Positions 10,991 to 22,932 of a stretch of DNA of 64,000 bases are shown here, piece after piece. A program made the translations under genes and the position numbers. The DNA comes from Diadophis punctatus similis. Its lineage: Eukaryota; Chordata; Lepidosauria; Squamata; Dipsadidae. Each line of letters begins with the position of its first letter. Position 1 is the stretch's first letter. The DNA lies in contig JALIGW010000001.1 of assembly GCA_023053685.1 (NCBI GenBank), forward strand, positions 53,007,359-53,071,358, given 5' to 3'. The notes beneath the pieces were generated by a model that searched no databases, had not been told where the DNA came from, and was given only the letters and a program-made list of their open reading frames with translations.

Positions 10991-12760
10991 TTCTCACTTC
11001 TTTCACTGATTCCCAAAACATATGGCACATTCACATATACAGAAATCTCTCTGTAATAACTTGTTTAATGAAGAAATCTGAAGATTTCCCAAATTTGCAT
11101 ATATTTGTAACCTTTGTAATGGTCTAATAATTGCCCTAAAGTGAGAGACTGAAAGTACTTGACTTGTTCAAAGTCACGTACTAAGTATTACCGAGAAGAA
11201 AAAGCTGATTGTCTCGACAGTTGGCATGACCAACCAACCTAGCCAAAGCTCTAAAGTTAAGCAAGTTGGACTGCTTAGTACTTATTAGTTAAATAATTCT
11301 AAACATATATGAACTGCCAATAATTTCAGAATGGTTACCAAGAAATTACATGGATGCATTCATGATGTTACCAGCATTTAAACTCAACTTGGAGATTTTA
11401 AGAATGTGATTGTCAAAGCCAAATAGCAGGCAACAAAAAGAGGCAACAAGCATTTCTATCATAGTTATAATAACTGAAATGATATATTGAAAACTGCATG
11501 TACAGAGAGTTTTCATTTTTAGAACTACAATGCCACCATGCATTTTCTTTAATGGGAGCAACAAGTGTTCTGTCATGACCAGTTAACAATCAATAAATTT
11601 TATTTTTCAGTTCTATTTCATACTATGCCTTTAATAGTAGACACAGGATTTAAACCTGCATTGTTTGTAAAGAAGAGAAAAAAGTAGGACTTCATTCCTA
11701 TTCTATTTCTGTATTTTAGAATAGTCAGCGGATTCCTTTGCAACATGTTATTGTATAGAGACAAGGAACTAACTGAATGAAAGGGACAAAGTGGCTTTAG
11801 ATAGTGAATTTTTAAATGACTCAACTAATAGGACACAATTCAGTGGGTTCACCTTGATAAATTAGTAGGATGGAATATTATTTTGATTAATTGCCTAGAT
11901 ATCAACATTGACAAATCTGGACGGAGTTGGCAATCCAACACTGGTAAAGTCCAAATTATTTTTAAAAATTGTACTAGTCAATTTCAGTGACAAACTCCAC
12001 CAAAACAGATGTATTTCCTATTGTGTTTTGGAATAACAAAAGGCAAACAAGTCTGTAGATCTTAATCTGGGTTTAAATCATCTAGAAAATCTAATTCCCC
12101 CCACTCAAAGTAAGTGCTAGCCTCACTTATTTCAATGAAACAACTGCACCACTTTTTTGTCCACTGTTTGCCCTCTGTTTATGAAAGTATTAATTCAGCC
12201 CCTGAAAAAGTGTTTGTCTTCGTTCTAAATTACGCAATTCTCGTCTTCTTACCAAAAATTTTAATAATAGTGTTTATTTCTTCCTTTGGGGTGCATGCAA
12301 TTTGAATTAAGTAAAATATCAATACACTTTTTTTCCCTTTAACATGCATTGTTCACCACTATGTCCTGCCTTCACAAATCCTGGCAAACAAAGTTATAGT
12401 TATATTGTATAGCATGGAATAATGAGTTCAAAGCTGTATAATCTAGAAAACTTTTACTACTTGAAAGGTGTTACAGGCACTAAAGTTTAAACATCATTTC
12501 TTATCATTGCTGCTACAGTGTCTAAATGTTTTGAAGCCTAGCCAAGGTATTATCAAACTGAACCTGATTAATCTGAATGTTTTGATCTATTAATTGGATG
12601 GGAAATACAGTTCACCTTTATTAATATGATTATAAGTGTATCATTCAAGAGCAGCTCAAATTCCTCAAATAATACGGGATACAAAGTGGAGAGGGTTGCT
12701 TCAACTTACAACATCAAAAATAGTCTGGTTTCCAACCAAGGATAGGCAGCCGGTCAGAAT
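10991..12760. other. Intergenic, nothing recognised
   Basis: About 1.8 kb of AT-rich sequence. Minus-strand ORFs at 11346-11576 and 11618-11824 and the plus-strand ORF at 12114-12305 show no family motif, and no splice-flanked exon was found. Confidence 0.4.
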
Positions 12761-13800
12761 ATCAAAAGAGATGGATCTGATTTAATTTTGAAGAGAAGAA
12801 TGTTCCATCAGGCAGATGCCACCGCAGAAAATGCAGTCTCCTGGGACCCACCAAATGTAGGTCCCTAAACAATGGTATCTGCAGCATGCCTTCTTTTCCA
12901 GATGGGGCAGGTTGATGTAACCATGGAGATGCAGTCCCTTAGGTAGCCCACTCCAGTGTCATGAAGGGCTTAACACTAGACCCTTGAATTGTACCTGGAA
13001 GCAAACTGGTAGGCAATACAGCTCACAGAGTAGAGGTGTAACATGTGCTGTTCTAAGAGCATATATAAGTGCCCAAGTTACTGCATTATCTACTAGCCAA
13101 AGCTTCCAAATACTCTTCAAGGGAAGCCTCATGTAGATAGAGTACATTGTCATAACCCAATCTGGAAGGGACCAGGGCGTGACTGTGACCAGGGCCAATC
13201 GAGGAACAAGTGCAACTGGGCACAAGTAAAGCTGTGCAAAGGCACTCCTAGCCACAACTGCCATCTTGTTAGGATGAAAAAATAAATCTTAGAGGTGATG
13301 AATCTTTTCTTTTGGAAACTAATCATTGACAGAATAAAATGTGAGTCTAAATAACAAGATATTTATTTCAGTAGAAAATAATACAAAAACAATAAATCTT
13401 AATGACTAAATCTTGACAATCTAAGAATAGGTCCTTCTCCAACGAAGGGCAGCATAAGAAGAGTAATGGAGAATAGAAGGAATGTGCATATGCGCAGTTC
13501 ACTCTTCACGTGACTGCTTTACTTTGCTGTATTAAAATCTCTGGGTCATAAAGTGTGACATGTGAGTACAGCTGACAATCAAAAAAATCACATTGTGACA
13601 CATCTGTTCGACAAACAGGTGTCGTAACTCTAGGACGACCTCCAGATTGTGCACTGGTCTGTCTGGGATAGTGCAACCCTAACCATCATGCATCACCAAA
13701 GATAATAGTCCTGGAACCAGTGGGGCCCCAAATTGAAAGCCACTGACTTTTGCCAGATGTTAAAAGAGAAAGCACTGAACCCTGTGGCACCCCACATAAT
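12760..13800 (-). mobile_element. Degraded L2-like LINE fragment
   Basis: The minus strand contains a broken frame (13264-12959) with an ELYCLPVCFQVQFKGLV segment like the C-terminal part of L2 reverse transcriptases. The neighbouring words (agtgactgtgaccagggcc-like, gcaactgggca, gtgcaacccta, accctgtggcaccccac) also occur in the 58.9-59.5 kb copy or typify the family. Many indels; ancient copy. Confidence 0.55.
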
Positions 13801-14390
13801 TCATTTAATTGTCCATTTGTTACCTCGACACATTAGTGTTATGATGAGGGTAGCATGGGAAGGTTTGTGTGTAACAGAGGCATACAAGCCCCAAAAGCCA
13901 CATCTGTCCTCTCACAGGCATGCCCTTTCTTTTGCTCCAGGCAGAGACACTTTCTGGGTGAAAAGCAGTTCAGCTAAAGCAAAGCCAAAATCCAGCACCA
14001 AAGACCTTCCACAACAGGCCCAGAACCTGGTTTCAGGAGATGCAGGTTCTCAGCCAATAGCTGAACTTCCAGAAATTCAGAGGGGAAGACGGGAGACAGA
14101 GTAGAGCAGCAGGGCAGGCTGAATGATCCTAGCCTACTCTGGAAAATTATGTCTGCATTTTCTTCCATTCAATCATGTCTGGTTCTTATGCTACAAAATA
14201 CCAGTTATTTAAAAAATAGTACTGTTTTTAAACCCTGAACAAAATGGTGTACTTTTTCCCTAAGGAAAAATCAACAGAATTACTCAAAGCTTTGGAATAT
14301 CTAACTTCTCAAGTCTTTGTGGAATATTTTTTTCAATGGGAAGGTGCTGAAGTAAATTTATGAGGGAATAGGGGTCATTTTGCTAGAAAT
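13800..14390 (+). repeat. Unidentified dispersed repeat, copy B
   Basis: Uninterrupted copy of the repeat at 5540-6600. It shares gagggtagcatggga, tctcacaggcatgcc, cactttctgggtgaaaagca, ggagatgcaggtt, aaaatcaacag and gggaaggtgct-type words in collinear order. Because copy A is split by CR1, copy B shows the intact order of this roughly 590-bp unit. Family not recognised. Confidence 0.6.
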
Positions 14391-15125
14391 GTGATAAATA
14401 CACTAGGGTGTAAAGCTTTTTTTATATCATGTAAAATGGTGTACATATTTTCCTAAAATACTCTCCAAAAAGTATGTTTTCAGTTATAAATATGAGGACA
14501 AAATATAAAGAAAGAAATAGTGCTTGATATTTCTAAAAATTATTTATTTAATAGATAGCAAAACTATCTATATAAAAACATTTATTTATATAAAACTTTT
14601 AAAACATCAGTGTTATATATTGCATTTTTTATGTCATTTTCAACAAATAAAGTGCAGAAACACAAGAACAATTGTGCATAGGATGGTTGGTACTTGAAAA
14701 CCCATAGAAATTATTTTCAGAATTCAAGTTTAAAACTTCCAAACAAATTTCAGTTTCAAAGGGTTTTTGTGGTCCTGATGGAAGGTAAAAGTAACTTCAG
14801 AGGAAGTCATAATATAAACTTTCATTTAGTGAAGTTGATGCATTCTAAAGATGATACTTTATCATAAATATACATTTCATAAATGTTATATTCAAAAGCC
14901 ATAATCTGATAATGAAACATACCAAGCATTCATAAAAGTCATTGCATTTGCAGGAGTCTTTGTAATATTCTAGTTAAGATTTTTATAGGTTTTTGATCTT
15001 CCAATTTCTCACAAGAATTAAATCCTGTACCTCTCCCGATATCATAGATGTATTAAGGCCATCAGGAACTCCACCAAAATGCAAAGAGAAAAATCTTAAG
15101 TTATACAACATGCATGATTTAACTG
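14391..15125. other. Intergenic, nothing recognised
   Basis: AT-rich stretch without supported gene or repeat boundary. Confidence 0.4.
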
Positions 15126-15357
15126 AGCCGAGATGGTGCAGTGGTTAAATGCAGCACTGCAGGCTACTGCTAGTTCAGCAGTTCAGCTGTTCAAATCTCA
15201 CCGGCTCAAGGTTGACTCAGCCTTCCATCCTTCCGAGGTGGGTAAAATGAGGACCCAGATTGTTGGGGGCAATATGCTGAACTCTGTAAACCGCTTAGAG
15301 AGGGCTGTAAAGCACTATGAAGCGGTATATAAGTCTAAGTGTTATTGCTATTATTTA
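15126..15357 (+). mobile_element. Sauria-type tRNA-derived SINE
   Basis: It starts gagccgagatggtgcagtgg, a tRNA-like head with an A-box-like ggtgcagtggtta and a B-box-like gttcaaatctc. The SINE body follows (ccttccatccttccgagg, gaggacccagattgttgg), then the tail cgcttagagagggctg and gcggtatataagtctaagtg with a short terminal repeat. This matches from memory the Sauria SINE of squamates. The open frame through it (15133-15432) is not a gene. Confidence 0.85.
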
Positions 15358-16214
15358 GTTGGTGGAAGAATGGAGCCATATCCAAATTTCAATAGTCTTA
15401 AATTGCTGAAAAATATAAGGCATTGCCAATAAATAAATCAATAAACCTTGTGACAAGTCTTGCCTAAATAAAATGGCAGTTGTAAATCTAATCAGCACAA
15501 TAAAGCCATTGAAATGCCAGATATGTAGATCAATAATTTTTCAGAAAAACAAATGTTAAGTTCTAAGGGCTATTTATACTGAGAAAGCAGCATACATGGA
15601 ATGGGCACAAAACACATGATGCACCAGAGCCAAATTTACGCACAGAGTAAAGTGGTTGAGAAGTCAGAGCAAAACTACAGTAAGAATCAAAAGATGGATT
15701 TTTCTCTGGAAAGTGCAAATTTTGGTGATTGCCCCCAACTTGTACAGATTAAATAATAGAGTACTACATTTCAGTTTGGTCTCAGCTGGCATGGATTAAA
15801 TTCAAACATAGAAATTCGTAGTAACATTTTGTATTTTATTATGAGGAGTTTGTAAATGCAATGACCTTTTTCATTGATACAGAATTTGAAATCGGCTATG
15901 GCCGTGCCCCTTTTTATCTGTATATTTCTACAAGCCCTCTTGTTTACCCTCATCTTCCATGTTCTGATTAAGAATTACAATCAAAAAGTCCAAATAACTG
16001 AAGTATACTTCTTTAAAATACAGAAGAGCACTATCTGTATTTATGAAAACAATTTAACACTTCTTTATTTATTATATACACTTTTGGAATTAAAAACAAC
16101 AATGACTACCACCCCAACAAAGCATTATTGCCCATTTGGAGATATTTCATGCAATAGTTTTAAAAAGTATTATAGGTTTTAGAAGAAAATTTCTATTTAT
16201 ATTAAGGCAATAAA
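15358..16214. other. Intergenic, nothing recognised
   Basis: AT-rich; the ORFs around 15771-16182 have no recognisable content. Confidence 0.4.
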
Positions 16215-16268
16215 AATAGACATACATACATACATACATACATACACACATACATACATACATACACA
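16215..16268. repeat. (CATA)n microsatellite
   Basis: About 13 tandem catA/cacA units, likely polymorphic. Confidence 0.9.
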
Positions 16269-16304
16269 AAATTAAAAACAGTATTACTACTGAACACATA
16301 CTAA

Positions 16305-16412
16305 TAGCAATAGCACTTAGACTTATATACCGCTTCACAGTGTTTTACAGTCCTCTCTAAGCGGTTTACAGAGTCAGCATATTGCCCCCAACAATCTGGG
16401 TCCTCATAATCC
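16305..16412 (-). mobile_element. Sauria-type SINE, 5'-truncated
   Basis: Reverse complement of the 3' half of the SINE at 15126: tagcacttagacttatatac, ccgcttcacagtg, ctctctaagcggtttacag, caacaatctgggtcctcat. It stops before the tRNA head. Confidence 0.8.
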
Positions 16413-17880
16413 CAGTTTATGCTACAAAAGTGCAAATACCACAAACATTAACTGAAACGAGAGAAAAATACAGTACACAGGCAGTAATTACAATCATTTG
16501 TTTTCCATTAAATTTTGCATGGAACAGTATTAATTTCAAACAGCAGCATTAATTTCATGGGTGATACCCAATGTTCATTGCAGTAGTTTCATTAAAACTT
16601 GCTCAGAACTTTTTGGGGGTCCACATTCCTAATCCTCAACTTGCAAAAACCCAGTGTGAAATTAATAACATTCAACGAAACATGAAATAAAATAAATACA
16701 GCTTTGATATCATACACAGAATCTGTTTAGTAGGTTACATTTTGCTGTCCATAATAATAAGTCAGAAGACCAGTGTACTGATTGGATAGGGGTGAATTAT
16801 ATTCAGTGTAGGCGCTATATGGATTAGTCTTTTCTTCCATCCCCACCTCTTTCATCAGGACTAAACCTTCTGATAGCCAGACACTATTATCTGAATTTTA
16901 GCTGCAAACTGAAATTTCTAAAATAATTATGTAAGATATTCCTAGCAATTTTATTTTATAGCAATTTTATATTTATATTATATTTATTTAGCAAATTTAT
17001 ATAGCCACCCATCTCACAAAAAGTGGCTCTGGACAGCGTACAAGCAAAATAATTCAAATCGTATCACAATACGAAAAACATCAGACATAAATAAGAAAAA
17101 GAAATGAAAACATGAAAGAAACTCAAGATAGCAGAAGGACAATCATTATTCAGCCTCACTCAAACCATTTACATGGCTTCAAGGGCAGTACTTAAAGAAG
17201 ATATTCAAAGGGTTTACAGTTATGTATATTTATTTGGATTGAGGTTTAAAACAGGCCAGCAAGTCAAAGATCTAAAATTGTTTTAAAAAATGGCTTGAAG
17301 GAAGTCCCATAATTTAAAAAATAATAATAATTCAATAGCACCATATTACAAAAGAAGAGAGAGAGAAACAGTATCGGAAATGTTCAGTGTACCCATAGGA
17401 TTACTCTATTAAAACAAACTCAGAGGTATGTTCTACACTGCCTAAGGCAAATGAAAATCCTTACTTCTCGCAGCTTTACTTCTTTGCTAATTTAATGACA
17501 AACAACACAAGTGCACCTTGAAAAACTCGCATATAGTCCAATAAATTATTTCAAATGTTTGTTAAAAAATATTCTAGCATTTTATAATTACTGGAATATG
17601 AGGAAAATGAAAAAACAGTAAGGGGAGAAAATAAAATATTTTGAATATCTCCATTCATATTTCAGTAAAAATATAGTTCTTCATTTGTGAACCACAAAAG
17701 GGTGATTGGTTCTTTTGCTGATTTAACTCTTTTATTCCCTACAGGCATGGGACCGATTTCCTCACTTTTCTCCTTTTCATCTATCTCGAGTAAACAGAAA
17801 AACAAAGTTCAGTGAAAAATAAAGATATGCCATAAGCTAGGACAGTCATAAAGGAGTAAGGCTTGCAATCTGCATCCTAA
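16413..17880. other. Intergenic, probably beyond or within the SLC30A10 3' region
   Basis: AT-rich. A small repeat piece lies near 16980-17050 (gccacccatctcacaaaa then gtggctctggacagcgtac). A minus-strand AATAAA at 17731-17736 could be a poly(A) signal of SLC30A10 about 1.1 kb after its stop codon, but nothing else supports it. Confidence 0.35.
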
Positions 17881-17883
17881 TTA

Positions 17884-18403
17884 TCGTATTTTTCGGAGTA
17901 TAAGACGCACCTTTTTCCTCCCTAAAAGAGGCTGAAAATTTGGGTGCGTCTTATACTTCGAATGTAGCTTTTTTGAAGCTTTTTTTTCCAGCCCTAACAA
18001 GGTGCTAACGATCTTCCCGGCTTCCTATTCCCTCCGAAGGTTTTTTCCAGCCCTAAGTCTTTGCAGGCTTGTTTTCATTCCTACTCCCTCTGAAAAAGTG
18101 GTGCTTTTCAGCCCTGACGTGGTGCTAACGATCTTCCTGGCTTGCTGCATTTATTTTTATTCCTACTCCCTCCGAAGCAGTTTTTCCTGCCCTAAGTCTT
18201 AGCAGGCTTGTTTTCATTCCTACTCCCTCTGAAAAAGGCTTTTTCAGCCCTAACCAGAGGATAAAATAATGTGCTGAAACTGAACAGACTAAGGACGCTA
18301 GCCAGATGAATACCTGGTAGGTAGATTTTTTCCCCTTATTTTCCTCCCCCAAAAGTAAGGTGCGTCTTATACTCCGGTGCATCTTATACTCCGAAAAATA
18401 CGG
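17884..18403. mobile_element. TA-flanked DNA transposon (cgtatttttcggagtataag ends) with internal tandem repeats
   Basis: Ends read tcgtatttttcggagtataa on the left and the reverse of ccgtatttttcggag on the right, with TA on both sides (17882-17883, 18404-18405). The right end carries two subterminal copies of gcgtcttatactccg-like words. The interior has about two degenerate copies of a roughly 120-bp unit (ggtgctaacgatcttcc, ttcattcctactccctc). No transposase. The superfamily is not assigned beyond TA target use. It lies 435 bp downstream of the SLC30A10 stop codon and may be in its 3' UTR. Confidence 0.8.
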
Positions 18404-18838
18404 TAATACATTAAACCAAATGGAAATCTCAACCTTCTTGAGATTTCTATTTGCATCTGAAAAGATGAGTACACTAACAATTAAGACAAGCTTTGAAGAG
18501 TGATCTGAGCAGAAGACACCTCTACTCATTGAATAAATGCTTTATCCTTTTCTCTTTGCACGGCAGGGTAGCAAATAGGGTTGGCATTGCTTATTTGCCC
18601 AACATTAAGAAAATGGCTGCCCATTTCAACCAGACCTTAGAAGAAACCAATGGCATCTGTTTTAGTTGTAGTACTTGGTATTCAACTTGGTATTCAACTT
18701 TCAACTGCTGCCTCCCAGAAACATGGCAAACACTCGCCAACACCTACTTCTTTTTCAACCAGAGGAAGCTTTGTACAAGGAAGCTCCCCAACTTTTTTTT
18801 GAGACAAATTTTTTTTTAGAATATATTTACCCCAAAGT

Positions 18839-19326
18839 CTAAAATTGAGTGCTATTTATTTGTGGCATTGTTTCACTTTTTTCTTTATAACTGTCCTTGG
18901 AGCAACTGTTCTTTTTGACCATGTCTTCAGCCCACGTGGGTTCAACAGGAATTTCTACGGCATCTTTTTTTTGGAAGACCTTCTTCAGTGATGGAGAAAA
19001 GCTGCCTATTGTTTCACTGTAACCATTCATCTGAGAAAGAAGAGCATCCTGCTGGTTGCAGCACAACTGAGGATCACAGGATCTGGAGATACATGGTGTA
19101 CTGCACAGGACCTTAGGACAATTGTGGTCTAGATACTCTGGCTGGATGGTCACTGAATGGATCCCTTCTTCATGGAACACCTCCCTGATTTTGTAGGAAG
19201 CAACGGGGTAGTCAGAAGTCGAGTGACACTTGACATGGAGTGTGGCAATGTTCTTCCCCTTGATAAATTCCCAGATATGCAGCTCATGAATGCTGCTAAC
19301 GCCTGGCACCTCCAATATTTTGTTTG
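18839..19326 (-). CDS. SLC30A10: SLC30A10 coding exon 4 (C-terminal domain)
   Basis: 488 nt to the TAG stop. It encodes EVPGVSSIHELHIWEF, the conserved CDF cytosolic dimerisation fold, then TLHVKCHS, a HSVTIQPE strand, a Cys-rich segment (VLCSTPCISRSCDPQLCC) and a variable tail ending NSTQF. The acceptor follows a run of CTT repeats (cttcttcctag). Confidence 0.93.
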
Positions 19327-22276
19327 CTAGGAAGAAGAAGAAGAAGAAATACAAACAAAGTGAAAATCAGATTTTTATCCAGGTTCTATAGTATTCCGTT
19401 TAATATTTAATTGCATCTACAAACACAAAGAATGCCTCTTCGAATGGACGGAATAAGAACCTGATCATAACTTTTCCAGGCTGTACAATAATGTAGAGCT
19501 GATATAACAGAAAGCAGCCCCAGCTGAAACAATGAGTCCATGTCTCACTATTGCAACAGCTTCCAAGTAAGAAATAAGGAGACAGAGGCTGTTGGATGGA
19601 ACCTGTTGAAATTCCTCCTGCCAACATTAATAATTACATTGGAAGAAACAGAAGAAAGTCAACTTCTGCTGCTTAATATCCTGCAGGTGGTTTGAGAATT
19701 CTGGGAACTGGAGGGCACCAGGATGAAGATCATATGTCTCAGTAAAACTGGGGGAAAACAGTATCAATTTGTAGTATGTTTGTAGTATGTAGAATGTTTG
19801 GATTTTTTATTTCAGTGCTGCTTTGGAGTATACTGTATCCTTTAAAAAACTGAAGAATGCACTGTTGCATTCTTATTGATATATTCCATGCATATTGTTG
19901 AAATATTGATATATTTCATTCATATTGATATATTTCATACAAAATGTGGATTGATTCAGCAAGCAAATCTCATTACAAATTTTCAAGTTCAGAGGCGTGA
20001 ATTCAAAAACAAAATCAACCATAACAAGACAGACAGACAGATAGACAGAAGAAGTGTGTATAGGAATTTCTGCAAACAGCTTCATTCTTCCTATGTGGGC
20101 TGTTCTCAAAATACTGTATATGCCTTTATTAATCCTCTAAGACTTGAGTCATGTTGCTAGGAAATACCACCATGTGACCCTTGAGCATGTAATGCTGCAG
20201 TGAATGTATAATCCAGAAACAGCCCCAGCTTTTAAGGGTCATAACAGTCCTTAAAGCAACTTACCCAATACTTGCATATTCACATTTTTGGGGACCATTT
20301 GCAACAAAATGGTTGCCGTCTCCTTGATAAGTGGAAAGGCTGAAGACAGTATGATAAACACCATAACAATGGTCAGGCTTGGATCAATGTAACACTGCCA
20401 GTTACAAGGTGTGTTCTCATCCAGAGGAAGTATATAGAATATGGAAGCAGCAACCACAACAACAACTGAGCCAAGAGCATCTCCCATCACATGCAAAAGA
20501 ACGCCTGAAACAAAGCATAAGGAAAATATTAGGCAACCAGAAAAAAACTGGATAACTATATTGGAATACATTAAGATTCCAAAATTTTGTATAGACTTGT
20601 ATAGAGAGCAACAATAAATAATTGTACGCCGCCCTGAGTCCTACGGGATTGGGCGGCCTATAAGAACTTTTAATTAAATTAAAATTAAATTAATTAATTA
20701 AATTAAATAAAAACACCTCATCTCTCATTATGGCTGCCTTATTCTGGAAAAATATTTCAACTATAATATAGTACCTCTGATGTTCAAGGCTTCGGACTTT
20801 TTTTCTTTTTTATGTTTCTGATCCTCTTCAGGTTTTTTCTGGGTATCCGCAGAATCGCCTGCATTCGAAGAAGAAACGCTGTGTTGTTTATAAGTTCTAT
20901 ACACAGAAAGATACAAATCTTTTCAAAACCAACTTATCTTAATCATTCAGAACTAGCAAGTTACTTATGACTCACGCTTGCATACACTCTACATGCAAAG
21001 TGTAGTATAATTACAAAGCAACCAAGCAATGGGGCAAAATTGAATGGAATTGTTTTAATTTTCATAAAGACCACCTTATACAACCTGACATCTAATTACC
21101 GGTAATTCTGAAATCTCTTCTCTATTATTGTAGTTTAGAAAAAATGATTTATAGTATCTGTGAAAACAAACACTAACACAAAGATTGCTTCCGTTTATCT
21201 ACTTTAATGTTACAAATACAATTATTTGTATTTATTCAGTAATAAATTATTATACAAGTACTCTGCCAGTACATTATTATACATGTAATGTAATGTAATG
21301 TGTCAGTTCAAGATGTCATCACATCAGATTAATAGAGTTGGAAGGGACCTTGCAGGTCATCTAGTCCAACCCTCTGTCCAAGCAGGAGACCTAATGTAAT
21401 AAGAGTAGGAATGAGAGGTATAAATAAAAACAGGCAAATAGAATAATCAGAAAAGAATGAATAAGAATTAGCAGAAAGAAGCACATGCAACACAACACTT
21501 TCCAAAAGAAAATGGGAAATAAGAAAGGAAGGATAAAAATTATGACCCCAAAAAAATCCTTAAAAGGCAAAGAGAAATTGGTGAAACTAAAGAGAAGGCG
21601 GAATTGGGGGGTGGGGAGACTAGAGAGAGAGGAAAAAGGTAGCTGGAAGAAAAGGAAGGAAGGAAGGAATGCGGGAAGATGCTACGAACGACGAGCAGGG
21701 AGGCAAGCGCGTGGCACCTGCTTTCGGGCGGGGCTCAACGGCGCTGCCGCTCATTTCCACCATCCCCCCTAAGGCGATCGAGCTGCTAGCGACGGTTCGG
21801 GTTGGGTTCTCGTCATCGGGGCTAAGATAGGGCGGGGTCGGCGACCCTCGATAGCAGCAGCAGGCCCAGTCCTGGAAGATGAGGAGTCCCACGACATTGA
21901 TGGCCAGACCGATGGCGCCCACCACGAGGATGAGCGTGGCGTTGCTGACGGCCTCCGGCCTCGCCAGGCGCTGCAGCGCTTCCACCAGTATGGTGAAATA
22001 GAGGGCGGCCAAGAAGACGGCGTTGCAGAGGGCGCCCACCACCTCGGCCCGTCCGGAGCCGTAAGAGGCGCCGGGACGGCGTCGGCGTTGGTGAGACAGG
22101 CGTCCTGTGACCATGCCCACGCACAGAGCGATCACGTCGGAGAGCATGCTGAAGGAGTCGGAGACCAGCGCGATCGAGTTGCCCATGTAGCCCGACACCA
22201 GCTCGATCACGAAAAAGCTGGCTGTCATTACTAGCATGAAGATCAGACGGCACGTCTTGCCCGTGTAGCGCCCCAT
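18839..22276 (-). CDS. SLC30A10: SLC30A10 (ZnT10) metal exporter, complete, four coding exons
   Basis: Exons 22276-21718, 20858-20775, 20504-20265 and 19326-18839 join with every intron in phase 1 and give 456 residues (human about 485). The product is a cation diffusion facilitator; human ZnT10 exports manganese across plasma or endosomal membranes using proton or calcium gradients (family knowledge). Exon 1 carries MGRYTGKTCRLIFMLV and TM1-TM4. Exon 2 is a Lys-rich cytosolic loop, short as usual for ZnT10 and without a His-rich stretch. Exon 3 holds TM5-TM6 with LLHVMGDALGS, whose His and Asp bind metal. Exon 4 is the cytosolic C-terminal domain plus tail. The TM2 site reads SDSFSMLSD: Ser at position 43, where human ZnT10 has Asn, and Asp47 kept. 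Start chosen by the conserved MGRY start. All splice sites are GT-AG. Confidence 0.93.
20265..20504 (-). CDS. SLC30A10: SLC30A10 coding exon 3 (TM5-TM6)
   Basis: 240 nt, phase 1 to 1. It contains LLHVMGDALGSVVVVV (TM5, with the metal-binding His and Asp), the CNWQCYIDPSLT turn and TM6 ending in PLIKETATILLQMVP. Acceptor tttgtttcag, donor GG/GTAAGT. Confidence 0.93.
20615..20710 (+). repeat. L2-like LINE 3' tail in SLC30A10 intron 2
   Basis: gtacgccgccctgagtccta, then ggcggcctataaga, then an ATTAA-rich simple tail. It lies 111 bp upstream of exon 3 and ends 65 bp before the exon 2 donor side, so intron 2 is largely this insertion. Confidence 0.65.
20775..20858 (-). CDS. SLC30A10: SLC30A10 coding exon 2 (cytosolic loop)
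   Basis: 84 nt, phase 1 to 1. It encodes GDSADTQKKPEEDQKHKKEK then KSEALNIR, matching the human loop end KKSEALNIR. Acceptor is cgaatgcag, donor is AGAG/GTACT. Too short for ordinary ORF calling; placed by phase and homology. Confidence 0.88.
21328..21398 (-). repeat. CR1 3' end fragment in SLC30A10 intron 1
   Basis: agagttggaagggaccttgc, then catctagtccaac and caagcaggaga: the reverse complement of the terminal bases of the intact CR1 at 30601-30660. Confidence 0.7.
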
Positions 22277-22420
22277 GAGGAGAGCTGGAACCGCCGCCCT
22301 TTACTACCGTCTTAAGTTTCTTCCAGGACCCGTCCCGGGCCGGGCTGTGAGCTGCCTCCCTCCTTCCTCTCCTGAGAGCGGAGGGAACTGGCGACAAGTG
22401 GCCGGGAGATGGTGACTCTG
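21700..22420. promoter_or_regulatory. CpG-rich island over SLC30A10 exon 1
   Basis: By eye, CG dinucleotides are dense throughout exon 1 and just upstream while the flanks are AT-rich, typical of a vertebrate CpG-island promoter. The overlapping 224-residue minus-strand frame (22496-21822) is a shadow of exon 1. Confidence 0.65.
21718..22276 (-). CDS. SLC30A10: SLC30A10 coding exon 1 (TM1-TM4)
   Basis: 559 nt, starting ATG and ending AAAGCAG before a GTGCCA donor in phase 1. It encodes TM1-TM4, including the TM2 metal-site segment and the conserved GLLIFQDWA motif at the end of TM4. The tail is Pro/Ser/Ala-rich. Strongly GC-rich, unlike the rest of the gene. Confidence 0.92.
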
Positions 22421-22427
22421 CGTTTTG

Positions 22428-22434
22428 CTTTATA
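22428..22434 (-). promoter_or_regulatory. TATA-like box upstream of SLC30A10
   Basis: TATAAAG on the minus strand, preceded by GC-rich bases, about 150 nt before the ATG. Transcription would be expected to start near 22400, giving a 5' UTR of roughly 120 nt. Only sequence and position support this. Confidence 0.45.
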
Positions 22435-22839
22435 AAGGCGCGGGGAATGCCCTTATGGCCAGGTATCGGAGTAATTTGCAGGTGTGGTCTGGACATATTT
22501 TGTAAATGCTAGCCATTTCTACAGCAACAAATTAATCTAATGGGCAGGACAAAATTTTATCTTTTGTGTTATGCAGAAAATCCAGAAACAGTTTCCGGGT
22601 GGAAACAAAATTAGATGTATTCTTTTCGCTGATTGTAACAGTTCATTTTGACATCTCTGCTCGGTCCATCACTTTTTCCATCACAATGTGGAGATTGACT
22701 TTTTTTTTTTCATTTTTGTGCATCTGGAATTCTCAGATGTAGTCAACATATATAATAACGAAGTTCCAGGGGTTTTTTTCACGCTCCCTATCCAATAATT
22801 CTAAAAGGAAAGCTTCTAGTTTAAATTTCTCAGTCATCC

Positions 22840-22901
22840 AGATCATGGTTGTAGCAAAGGTGCTTTTTCAAGAGGCAACTAGACTTTCTGGGTTTTGTTT
22901 T

Positions 22902-22932
<31 letters not shown>

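Noticed and set aside
15133..15432. 99-codon plus-strand ORF also found at 47690-47911
   Set aside because: The shared frame is the body of the Sauria-type SINE read as protein.
21822..22496. 224-codon minus-strand ORF over SLC30A10 exon 1
   Set aside because: It is in another frame of the CpG-rich exon 1 and its residues (Arg/Pro/His-rich) match nothing; the MGRY frame is the real one.
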